From an uncultured Caryophanales bacterium (lineage in GTDB: Bacteria > Bacillota_I > Bacilli_A > RF39 > UBA660): 5,934 bases of DNA. Below, piece by piece: positions 1-5,902 of the stretch. The notes under the pieces were generated by a model. That model saw nothing but the letters and a program-made list of their open reading frames with translations. It was not told the origin of the DNA and made no database searches. The DNA lies in the NCBI GenBank assembly GCA_946535455.1, contig CAMNDO010000045.1:1-5934 (forward strand), given 5' to 3'. The stretch's first letter is position 1, and each line of letters starts with the position of its first letter. The position numbers and the translations under genes were made by a program.

Positions 1-1
1 C

Positions 2-547
2 AATGCTATTGGAAAATTCATGAAATTAGGAGACGATATTTATATTATTTTTTATGATAAAGATAATGTTTTAAGAATGCATCGATATGGATATTTACTT
101 ACCAATGGAGGAAATCTAATGCTTCCTTATAGTAGTACCAATAGTATTTTTGATATGAAAACAAGAGGCACTTTAGCATATTATTTAAATAGGGACTATC
201 TTTTTTCTCTAAATTATGATAAAATGTTACTGGACTTTTCTTACCCAGTGGGTGAGATTAGTGATGATGCAGGGTATGCCATGGAAAATATTTATCAAAA
301 ACAAGTAACGGCAAAAATTGGATTAATGAATATTTTTGATTTCCATGTTGTGAATGCATCAGAACCATATTATCATATGAATTTAACATCAGAAGTTGGT
401 AGTATGGAATATGTGGTCCATGAAAATGGATTATTAGAAGAGGTTGATGTTCGGGAAGCATTACCTGTTGTTCCTGTAATTGCGGTAGAAAAAAGTCGTA
501 TTACAGGTGGGAATGGTAGTGTAGAAGACCCTTATGTGATGGAGTGA
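2..547 (+). CDS. C-terminal part of a probable secreted/surface protein (5' end outside window)
   Basis: The frame is open to the left edge, so the gene most likely starts upstream. An ATG at 20 exists but has no Shine-Dalgarno in front of it. The visible 181 residues end at TGA 545-547. The region is mixed polar/aromatic and looks beta-rich, with no membrane segment. Its last 15 residues, ITGGNGSVEDPYVME (167-181), resemble the 'GxGTxxdPYvl' tail common at the ends of repeated surface or pseudopilin-like proteins in low-GC gut Firmicutes. The preceding stretch with AKIGLMNIFDF and PVVPVIAVE also fits that family's 'kIGLL..DY ... rPVI.l' layout. This match is from memory of the family pattern, so the surface-protein call is inference. 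The next gene, a membrane-anchored extracellular glycosidase-type protein, begins five bases after the stop, which supports a cell-envelope role. Exact function unknown. Confidence 0.6.
   Translation, partial: NAIGKFMKLGDDIYIIFYDKDNVLRMHRYGYLLTNGGNLMLPYSSTNSIFDMKTRGTLAYYLNRDYLFSLNYDKMLLDFSYPVGEISDDAGYAMENIYQKQVTAKIGLMNIFDFHVVNASEPYYHMNLTSEVGSMEYVVHENGLLEEVDVREALPVVPVIAVEKSRITGGNGSVEDPYVME
541..544 (+). promoter_or_regulatory. Shine-Dalgarno GGAG that sets the start of the glycosidase-family gene
   Basis: GGAG lies eight bases before ATG 553 and overlaps the last codons of the preceding gene. It favours ATG 553 over the in-frame GTG at 544, which would overlap this site and leave itself no ribosome site. 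The arrangement suggests that ribosomes ending gene 1 restart on gene 2 (translational coupling). Confidence 0.7.
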
Positions 548-552
548 TACAG

Positions 553-1629
553 ATGAAAAAAGTAAAGAAAAAATTACGATTAAAACGTGTTAGTATTTTT
601 ACTGTGTTAATTTTTTTGTTAGATATCATTGTCATTGATGGATTAATTTTAATCCAAAGAGATGATTTTAAAGCTTTTTGGATTCCAACAGCTATGACAA
701 CGATGACACATCAATATTTGGCTTATACTTTGTATAATGAAGATACTGTGAATCAAGTGATGAGTGAAAACTATGTAGAACATAATATGGAAGAAATTAA
801 CTTAGATGAAATCGTAGTAGGAAATATTAAAGAAAAGAAAAATTATGCCAATAAATATGAAAAAGAATTATTTACCAAAGATCCAGGAAATGATGTATAT
901 AAAACCATTCGTATTATTGAACCTAGATATAAAGCTTGGTTAATTGGAGTTTATGATCCTGCAGATGTAGAGTTGGCAGTATCCTCTAAACTAGGGAAAG
1001 CAGGACAATCTGTGAATACCTTGGTCAAAAACAATCAAGGATTGGTTGGATTGAATGGTGGAGGATTTGAAGACTTAGATGGATGGGGAAATGGTTCTAT
1101 TCCTTATGGAGCCATCATCCAAGATGGAAAATTAATTTGGAACCATCCTGGAGGATCTGGAGGATTAATTGGGTTTACCAATGATCATAAAATGTATTTG
1201 ACATATAAATCTCCAAAAGATGCCATTGCCGATGGTATGAAAGAAGCGGTAGAATTTGGACCATTCTTAATTGTCAATGGAAAAACATCTAAAATCCATG
1301 GTGATGGAGGATGGGGAACTGCACCAAGAAGTGTAATCGCACAAAGAAAAGATGGTGTTGTGCTATTATTAAATATTGAAGGTAGATTACCTGGTTATAG
1401 TATAGGTGCTACTATGAATGATGTCATCGATATCTTATTACGATATAAAGCTTATAATGCCGCAAACTTAGATGGTGGAGCTTCTTCTACACTTAGTGTG
1501 GAAGGAAAATTATGGAATCGTCCAAGTGCCGGAGGAGAATATGGTGGAAGAACGGTTTCCAATGCATGGATTGTTACAAATAAAGAAAACAAACCGGCAA
1601 AGGCTCCCGTAAAAAGCAATTATAAATAA
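553..1629 (+). CDS. Membrane-anchored phosphodiester glycosidase (NAGPA/DUF2233) family protein
   Basis: 358 residues from ATG 553. The N-terminus is strongly basic (nine Lys/Arg in the first 12 residues), followed by one hydrophobic segment at about 13-34. No clear signal-peptidase site is visible, so it is probably a type II signal anchor with the enzyme domain outside the cell. Residues ~115-350 carry the hallmarks of the PF09992 family: NGGGF (168-172), FGPFLIVNGK (235-244), APRSV (257-261) and NLDGGASST (305-313), ending in a GGRTVSNA stretch. The founding member of this family uncovers mannose-6-phosphate by removing N-acetylglucosamine from a phosphodiester. Bacterial members are usually linked to exopolysaccharide or envelope glycopolymer metabolism. 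The substrate here is unknown. Residues ~37-110 form a charged stalk with no recognised domain. The gene follows the surface-protein gene by five bases and looks co-transcribed with it. Its stop codon lies at the base of a terminator stem. The family call is firm; the exact reaction is inferred. Confidence 0.88.
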   Translation: MKKVKKKLRLKRVSIFTVLIFLLDIIVIDGLILIQRDDFKAFWIPTAMTTMTHQYLAYTLYNEDTVNQVMSENYVEHNMEEINLDEIVVGNIKEKKNYANKYEKELFTKDPGNDVYKTIRIIEPRYKAWLIGVYDPADVELAVSSKLGKAGQSVNTLVKNNQGLVGLNGGGFEDLDGWGNGSIPYGAIIQDGKLIWNHPGGSGGLIGFTNDHKMYLTYKSPKDAIADGMKEAVEFGPFLIVNGKTSKIHGDGGWGTAPRSVIAQRKDGVVLLLNIEGRLPGYSIGATMNDVIDILLRYKAYNAANLDGGASSTLSVEGKLWNRPSAGGEYGGRTVSNAWIVTNKENKPAKAPVKSNYK

Positions 1630-1657
1630 AATAGTATTCTAAAATACTATTTTTTTT
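1628..1657 (+). terminator. AT-rich intrinsic terminator after the glycosidase-family gene
   Basis: An 11-bp perfect stem (1628-1638 with 1643-1653) and loop CTAA is followed by a T run to 1657. It has only one G-C pair, so it may be leaky. The stop codon TAA (1627-1629) overlaps the left base of the stem. The T run leads directly into the next promoter. Confidence 0.7.
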
Positions 1658-1665
1658 GTTATAAT
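1657..1665 (+). promoter_or_regulatory. Extended -10 promoter TGTTATAAT for the 97-aa gene
   Basis: A perfect TATAAT (1660-1665) is preceded by TG one base upstream, forming an extended -10 element for the housekeeping sigma factor. No sequence close to TTGACA sits at the usual distance; the -35 region is taken up by the terminator stem. A start near 1672 would give a leader of about 20 bases. Confidence 0.7.
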
Positions 1666-1691
1666 AAAAGAGAAGACTTAGGAGGAACTAT

Positions 1692-1985
1692 ATGGATGAA
1701 TATATGAAAAAAAGAATTCTAGATAGTATGAATGAGACTATGGAAATTACAGTAAAAAAACAAGTGTCTTTTTTGATGTTAGAAAAGTATTTAAAAGGAT
1801 ATGGAGAAGAAGCATCAGAGGAGGATCGTAATTTAGTACCTTTACCATTTCTTCTAAGTGAAGATTGGGATCAAAAGAATCGTATTTTAAAAGAAGCAAT
1901 AGATGAAAATAGATTGATCAAAGATTGTTTGTTATATCCTACTATTATAGAAGGATATCAGGAAGAAGAAGAAAAAACACATTAG
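1692..1985 (+). CDS. Hypothetical small acidic protein (97 aa)
   Basis: I do not recognise this protein. The start at ATG 1692 is well supported: AGGAGG (1680-1685) lies six bases upstream and a perfect extended -10 about 27 bases upstream. The 97-residue product is soluble, with no signal peptide or membrane segment, and looks mostly helical. It has a mixed-charge N-terminal helix (~1-36), a short proline-containing middle (LVPLPF, ~48-53), a second charged helix (~57-80), and an acidic tail with EEEE before KTH. There are no cysteine pairs, catalytic motifs or DNA-binding helix-turn-helix that I can identify. It has its own promoter and its own terminator, which overlaps the last codons, so it is transcribed separately from the oxidoreductase gene downstream. 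A regulatory or adaptor role is possible, but nothing in the sequence shows it. Confidence 0.75.
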   Translation: MDEYMKKRILDSMNETMEITVKKQVSFLMLEKYLKGYGEEASEEDRNLVPLPFLLSEDWDQKNRILKEAIDENRLIKDCLLYPTIIEGYQEEEEKTH

Positions 1986-1995
1986 TGTTTTTTTT
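1972..1995 (+). terminator. Intrinsic terminator overlapping the end of the 97-aa gene
   Basis: A perfect 9-bp stem, AAAAAACAC (1972-1980) with GTGTTTTTT (1985-1993), encloses the loop ATTA. The T run extends to 1995. The left arm is inside the coding sequence, and the stop TAG (1983-1985) spans the loop and the start of the right arm. The stem has two G-C pairs, so efficiency is uncertain. Confidence 0.68.
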
Positions 1996-2004
1996 CATTT
2001 GTTA

Positions 2005-2013
2005 TGGTATAAT
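2005..2013 (+). promoter_or_regulatory. Extended -10 promoter TGGTATAAT for the pyruvate oxidoreductase gene
   Basis: Perfect TATAAT (2008-2013) preceded by TGG. No TTGACA-like -35 is seen 16-18 bases upstream, where the terminator arm and T run lie. A start near 2020 would give a leader of about 20 bases, leaving little room for a riboswitch or attenuator. Confidence 0.72.
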
Positions 2014-2024
2014 GATTATAGTAT

Positions 2025-2030
2025 GGAGAG
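2025..2030 (+). promoter_or_regulatory. Shine-Dalgarno GGAGAG that sets the nifJ start
   Basis: GGAGAG lies eight bases before ATG 2039 and eleven before a second ATG at 2042. The reading frame is open from 1925, and an in-frame ATG at 2012 overlaps the -10 element, so it would be outside or at the very start of the transcript. The ribosome site and the usual family N-terminus (MDGNEAAA at 5-12) both support 2039. Confidence 0.7.
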
Positions 2031-2038
2031 TGATACTT

Positions 2039-5000
2039 ATGATGAAGATTATGGATGGAAATGAAGCAGCTGCTTATGTTTCTTATGGATTTACAGAAGT
2101 AGCAGGAATTTATCCGATTACGCCTGCTTCTCCAATGGCAGAATTAACGGATAAATGGAGTAGTGAAGGGAAATTAAACTACTTTGATACCCCTGTGAAA
2201 GTAGTAGAAATGGAAAGTGAAGCAGGAGCAGCAGGAATGGTTCATGGTTCGCTACAAGCAGGAGCTTTGACGACGACATATACCGCTTCTCAAGGATTAT
2301 TATTAATGATCCCTAATATGTATAAAATGGCAGGGGAATTATTACCAGGTGTCATTCATGTAGCTGCCCGTAGTCTAGCAACGCATGCATTATCTATTTT
2401 TGGAGATCATCAAGATGTTTATGCTTGCCGCGCAACTGGTTTTGCGATGCTTGCTTCTTCTTCTGTACAACAAGTAATGGATTTAACTGGTGTTGCTCAT
2501 CTATCTGCCATCAAAGGAAAAGTTCCTTTCTTAAATTTCTTTGATGGATTCCGTACAAGTCATGAACTACAAAAAGTAGAATGTATCGATACGGAAAAAT
2601 TAAAAAAATTAATCGATCAAAAATCATTAGAAGAATTTCGAGATAGAGCTATGAATCCAAAAAAACCAACGATTCGTGGTACAGCACAAAATGAAGACGT
2701 TTACTTTCAAGCGACCGAAGTTCGAAATGAATATTATGATAAAATTCCGGATATTGTCAGTGAATATATGAATGAAATCAATAAAATCACCGGAAAAGAG
2801 TATAAACCATTCAATTATTATGGTAGTCCTGATGCGACAAAAGTAATCGTAGCGATGGGTTCTGTTTGTGAAACCATTCGAGAAACCGTAGATTATTTGG
2901 TGGAAAAAGGAGAACCAGTAGGTTTGATGGAAGTTCACTTATATCGACCTTTTAGTGCAAAATATTTCTTAAATGAACTACCAAAACGTACCAAAAAAAT
3001 TGCCGTACTAGATCGTACCAAAGAACCAGGTTCTACAGGAGAACCATTATACTTAGATGTCGTACAAACCATTAAAAATGTGGATGCTCGTGTCAGTGTA
3101 TTTGGTGGAAGATATGGATTGTCTAGTAAAAATACGACACCTGCGATGATCAAAGGAGTATTTGACTTTTTAGATACTCGTGAGGTACATCATAATTTTA
3201 CGGTGGGAATTGTAGACGATATTACCAATTTAAGCATCCCTTATGATGAAAAATTTATGTTACCAAGTAATAACGTAGAATTTTTGATTTATGGATATGG
3301 TAGTGATGGTATGGTATCCGCATCCAAAGATATTATGAAGATTACAGGAACCTATACCAATGCTTTTGTACAAGGATATTTCCAATATGATTCGAAAAAA
3401 AGTGGAGGAGTTACCATTGCCAATCTTCGTTTTGGAAAAAAACCCATTCAAAGTACTTATTATGTAGAAAAAGCCAATATTGTCGTTTGTACCAAAGATA
3501 GTTACCTACATCGTATTAAGATGTTAGAAAGAATTGCGAACAATGGAGTATTTATTCTAAATACTTCTCATACACCAGATGAAGTATTAGCCATGATGAG
3601 TAATCATGATAAAAAAATCTTACAAAGTAAGCATGTAAAAATGTTTATTGTAGATGCTTCTAAAATTGCTTCGAAAAGTGGAATTCCTGGAAAGATTAGT
3701 ACGATTATTGAAACGATTATCTTTAAATTAGGAAAAATTGTAGATTTTGATTTTGCCGTACAAAAGATTAAAGAAAGTGTAGAAGAAAAATATGGAAATA
3801 AAGGAAATAGTTTAGTAGAAAAAAATATCAAGGCGATTGATTCTTCTTTAGAAGGATTTAGTCCTGTTAAAATTCCATATGTGGATTTTGATCAAGAAAT
3901 TGTTCCAAAAAGAAGTTTATTTGAAGTGATTGATTCTATGGAAGGAGATACGCTTCCTGTCAGTAGTTTTGTAAAAATGCCAAATGGAGAGTTTGAAGCA
4001 GGAACTTCTAAACTAGATAAAAGAGATAGTAGTGATACCGCTCCTTGTTATTTATCGGAAAATTGTATTCAGTGTAATATGTGTAGTTTGGTATGTCCTC
4101 ATGGTGTCATTCGACCATTCTTATTAGATGAGAAAGAAGTATTAGATGCGCCAGAATCTGTGACTCGTCACTTAAAAAATGCTAATTTAAAAGATCATGA
4201 ATATGAATTTAGCATAGGGGTGAGTTTAAAAGACTGTACGGGTTGTGGTCTATGTGCAGAAGTTTGCCCTGGAGTGAAGGGTGCGAAAGCGCTTGTTATG
4301 AAGATGAAACAAGAGTTGATTGAGGATAAAAGAGAGGAAGAAGCCAAATATTTATTCCAAGATGTACAAGAAAAGAAAAATGTTATGCCAACAAATACGG
4401 TAAAAGGCAGTCAATTTGTTTCTCCTAAGTTTGAATTTCCTGGTGCTTGTGCAGGTTGTGGAGAAACTCCATATTTGAAACTATTGACACAATTATTTGG
4501 CGATAAAATGATTATTGCGAATGCGACAGGATGTTCTTCTATTTATGGAGCTAGTACACCATCTATGCCATATACCATACCTTGGGCCAATTCATTATTT
4601 GAAGATAATGCAGAATTTGGTTTTGGTATGAAAGTAGCAGATGAAGTGATGAAAAAACAAATTGTTTCCTTGATTCAAAATAATATGGATCAAGTGAAGA
4701 AAAGTGAAAAAGAAGTATATAAAGCTTACGTGAATGAAATCAATGAGGAAACAGCACAAGCCTTATATGATATAGTAGATAGTACGAAAATTGAAAGATT
4801 ATTCAAATTAAAAGATTTTATTTTACCAAAATCGGTATGGATGATTGGTGGAGATGGTTGGGCTTATGACATTGGTTATAATGGAATTGATCATGTTCTT
4901 GCGAATCGAGAAAATGTAAATATTTTGGTTTTAGATACAGAAGTTTATTCCAACACTGGTGGACAAGCATCCAAATCTACTAGAGTAGGTGCCATCGCAA

Positions 5001-5470
5001 AGTTTGCTGCTTCTGGAAAAGAAACCGCGAAAAAGAATCTTGCGAAGATGGCTTTAGCATATCCACATGTTTATGTTGGAACTATTTCTTTAGGAGCCAA
5101 TCCTATGCATGCGATTAAGATTATGAAAGAAGCAGAAGCTTATCCAGGACCATCTATTATCATTGCTTATTCTCCATGTATTGCACAAGGAATTTTAAAA
5201 GGAATGAAAAATAGTATCGAAGAAGAGAAAAAGGCGACTACTTCGGGATATTTCCCATTATTCCATTATCATCCAGAAAATGGATTCCAATTAGATAGTG
5301 GTGCAGATTTTGATACTTACGAAGAGTTTATGTTAGGAGAAGATCGCTATCGTACTTTGTCTAAAATAAATAAAAATAGTAAAAAAATGTTATCATCCAA
5401 TAAAGAAGAAGCAATGAGAACCTATGCTTATTATGAATCTTTAGGAGAGAAAGAAGAAGAGAAAAACTAG
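2039..5470 (+). CDS. nifJ: Pyruvate:ferredoxin (flavodoxin) oxidoreductase, single-chain
   Basis: Catalyses pyruvate + CoA + 2 oxidised ferredoxin to acetyl-CoA + CO2 + 2 reduced ferredoxin in the cytoplasm; oxygen-sensitive and central to anaerobic fermentation. The 1143 residues hold the full domain order. The pyrimidine-binding domain (~1-250) has YPITPASP (25-32), the catalytic-type Glu61 in SEAGA and pyruvate-binding Arg111. Domain II follows (~270-405), then the middle/CoA domain (~415-620) with GYGSDGM (419-425). Two ferredoxin-type 4Fe-4S motifs follow: Cys676/679/682/686 and Cys733/736/739/743. The TPP domain (~790-1100) has Cys804, 807, 832 and 1047 for the proximal cluster, GDG at 938-940 and Asn972 in YSNTGGQ. 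These line up with the known Desulfovibrio africanus residues (Thr31, Glu64, Arg114, Cys812/815/840/1071, Asn996) by steady offsets. It is slightly short against the usual ~1170-1180, mainly from a deleted loop near 846-849 and a shorter linker before 930. It sits alone between its own promoter and terminator. Confidence 0.98.
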   Translation: MMKIMDGNEAAAYVSYGFTEVAGIYPITPASPMAELTDKWSSEGKLNYFDTPVKVVEMESEAGAAGMVHGSLQAGALTTTYTASQGLLLMIPNMYKMAGELLPGVIHVAARSLATHALSIFGDHQDVYACRATGFAMLASSSVQQVMDLTGVAHLSAIKGKVPFLNFFDGFRTSHELQKVECIDTEKLKKLIDQKSLEEFRDRAMNPKKPTIRGTAQNEDVYFQATEVRNEYYDKIPDIVSEYMNEINKITGKEYKPFNYYGSPDATKVIVAMGSVCETIRETVDYLVEKGEPVGLMEVHLYRPFSAKYFLNELPKRTKKIAVLDRTKEPGSTGEPLYLDVVQTIKNVDARVSVFGGRYGLSSKNTTPAMIKGVFDFLDTREVHHNFTVGIVDDITNLSIPYDEKFMLPSNNVEFLIYGYGSDGMVSASKDIMKITGTYTNAFVQGYFQYDSKKSGGVTIANLRFGKKPIQSTYYVEKANIVVCTKDSYLHRIKMLERIANNGVFILNTSHTPDEVLAMMSNHDKKILQSKHVKMFIVDASKIASKSGIPGKISTIIETIIFKLGKIVDFDFAVQKIKESVEEKYGNKGNSLVEKNIKAIDSSLEGFSPVKIPYVDFDQEIVPKRSLFEVIDSMEGDTLPVSSFVKMPNGEFEAGTSKLDKRDSSDTAPCYLSENCIQCNMCSLVCPHGVIRPFLLDEKEVLDAPESVTRHLKNANLKDHEYEFSIGVSLKDCTGCGLCAEVCPGVKGAKALVMKMKQELIEDKREEEAKYLFQDVQEKKNVMPTNTVKGSQFVSPKFEFPGACAGCGETPYLKLLTQLFGDKMIIANATGCSSIYGASTPSMPYTIPWANSLFEDNAEFGFGMKVADEVMKKQIVSLIQNNMDQVKKSEKEVYKAYVNEINEETAQALYDIVDSTKIERLFKLKDFILPKSVWMIGGDGWAYDIGYNGIDHVLANRENVNILVLDTEVYSNTGGQASKSTRVGAIAKFAASGKETAKKNLAKMALAYPHVYVGTISLGANPMHAIKIMKEAEAYPGPSIIIAYSPCIAQGILKGMKNSIEEEKKATTSGYFPLFHYHPENGFQLDSGADFDTYEEFMLGEDRYRTLSKINKNSKKMLSSNKEEAMRTYAYYESLGEKEEEKN

Positions 5471-5488
5471 ATTTTTCTTTTCTTTTTT
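5450..5488 (+). terminator. A/T stem-loop after nifJ, probable intrinsic terminator
   Basis: A purine-rich arm (5450-5466) pairs with a pyrimidine-rich arm (5472-5488) over 17 positions, including two G-U pairs and two G-C pairs. The loop CTAGA contains the nifJ stop codon TAG (5468-5470). The left arm encodes the Glu/Lys-rich C-terminus. The T-rich right arm would double as the terminator tract. It is weak in G-C and has no separate long U tail, so termination may be partial. Confidence 0.5.
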
Positions 5489-5497
5489 GTGATTTTG

Positions 5498-5506
5498 TGG
5501 TATAAT
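5498..5506 (+). promoter_or_regulatory. Extended -10 promoter TGGTATAAT for the small membrane protein gene
   Basis: Perfect TATAAT (5501-5506) preceded by TGG, identical over nine bases to the nifJ promoter core. The -35 position is a T/C-rich stretch without a TTGACA match. A start near 5513 gives a leader of about 22 bases. Confidence 0.72.
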
Positions 5507-5522
5507 CTTACTAACTTTTGTT

Positions 5523-5528
5523 GGGGGT
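5523..5528 (+). promoter_or_regulatory. Unusual Shine-Dalgarno GGGGGT
   Basis: Five G in a row then T, ending six bases before ATG 5535. It can pair with the 16S anti-Shine-Dalgarno through G-C and one G-U pair, but differs from the AGGAGG or GGAG used by the other genes here. It is the exact reverse complement of ACCCCC in the loop of the hairpin at 5860-5886. Confidence 0.6.
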
Positions 5529-5534
5529 GTTTTC

Positions 5535-5810
5535 ATGAGTGATTATTATAATGATTATGAAAATGAATACAATTATGATTATGACAGTCCAGAAAAACCA
5601 GGTGCTGAATCTACTTGGATTCCAATGTTATCATTATTTTCTACGTGGTTTATTCGTGTAGGATTAGCCATTGGAGTGATTTTATTTCTTTATTTCTTAT
5701 TCACATTCCAAGTTGCACTCGCATTCTTATTTATTATAGGAATGATTATTTCTTATTTCTTTGGATATTTCTTTATGTTTTTCTTAGATAAATTTATTTC
5801 CAACGAATAA
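5535..5810 (+). CDS. Small two-helix membrane protein with Tyr/Asp/Asn-rich N-terminus (91 aa)
   Basis: I do not recognise a named family. Residues 2-17 are low-complexity and acidic, made almost only of Tyr, Asp, Asn and Glu, with a tyrosine every one to four residues. A short Pro/Gly/Glu segment (18-30) follows, then two strongly hydrophobic segments at about 38-58 and 60-84, separated only by a Gln-Val turn, so they would form a tight helical hairpin. The second is very rich in Phe and Tyr. The C-terminal tail DKFISNE is short. Arg41 near the start of helix 1 and Lys86 after helix 2 suggest that both ends face the cytoplasm. There is no cleavable signal peptide. The gene has its own promoter, a GGGGGT ribosome site and a strong terminator, so it is a single-gene unit. 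No functional link to the neighbouring oxidoreductase is visible. Coding confidence rests on the complete expression signals. Confidence 0.8.
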   Translation: MSDYYNDYENEYNYDYDSPEKPGAESTWIPMLSLFSTWFIRVGLAIGVILFLYFLFTFQVALAFLFIIGMIISYFFGYFFMFFLDKFISNE

Positions 5811-5818
5811 AACAAACA

Positions 5819-5853
5819 AAAAAAGACGTCGGCCACGTCTTTTTTGTTTTTTT
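5819..5853 (+). terminator. Strong intrinsic terminator, probably bidirectional
   Basis: GACGT (5825-5829) pairs with ACGTC (5835-5839) around the loop CGGCC, extended by six A-T pairs (5819-5824 with 5840-5845). T runs follow to 5853. The A-rich left flank (5811-5824) becomes a T tail on the - strand, so the element could stop transcription from either side. It has three G-C pairs and is the most stable of the four terminators here. Confidence 0.88.
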
Positions 5854-5859
5854 ATCTAA

Positions 5860-5886
5860 GAAGCAGGACCCCCTGAGGCCTGCTTC
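5860..5886 (+). other. GC-rich hairpin with C-rich loop (possible structured RNA)
   Basis: GAAGCAGG (5860-5867) pairs perfectly with CCTGCTTC (5879-5886). Inside the 11-base loop, CC (5872-5873) can pair with GG (5877-5878), leaving ACCC as a bulge. No T run follows on either strand, so it does not look like a terminator. It lies beyond the strong terminator, so it belongs to the next transcription unit or to an RNA gene. Function unknown. Confidence 0.5.
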
Positions 5887-5902
5887 CAAAAAGAATAAAA
5901 AG

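Noticed and set aside
258..461. Open frames on the - strand inside the genes (258-461, 2627-2938, 2935-3153, 3260-3451, 3604-3831)
   Set aside because: All lie antisense within well-supported + strand genes, have implausible composition, and are explained as shadows of AT-rich coding sequence.
544..552. GTG 544 as the start of the glycosidase-family gene
   Set aside because: It overlaps the GGAG site and the previous stop. ATG 553 has correct spacing and gives a normal basic signal-anchor start.
545..565. TGA read as tryptophan (Mycoplasma-type code), extending gene 1 to the TAA at 563
   Set aside because: The DPYVME ending is a natural family C-terminus, tryptophans are TGG throughout, and the long nifJ frame has no in-frame TGA.
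1925..2038. Upstream extension of the oxidoreductase frame
   Set aside because: It overlaps the end of the 97-aa gene, a terminator and the promoter core. The family N-terminus and ribosome site fit ATG 2039.
5535..5585. Short repeats at the start of the small membrane protein gene as a CRISPR or tandem repeat array
   Set aside because: The units are imperfect, 6-9 bases long, in frame, and explained by a Tyr/Asp/Asn-rich coding segment.
5860..5886. Hairpin as terminator of a - strand gene
   Set aside because: On the - strand it is followed by TTAGATAAAAAAAC, with no T run. The neighbouring 5819-5845 stem would serve that purpose better.
5860..5890. SRP RNA, because the - strand reads GGAAGCAG as in the SRP apical loop
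   Set aside because: The rest of the SRP domain (GGUCAG and the GGAAG tetraloop arrangement) is missing; the match is short and accidental.
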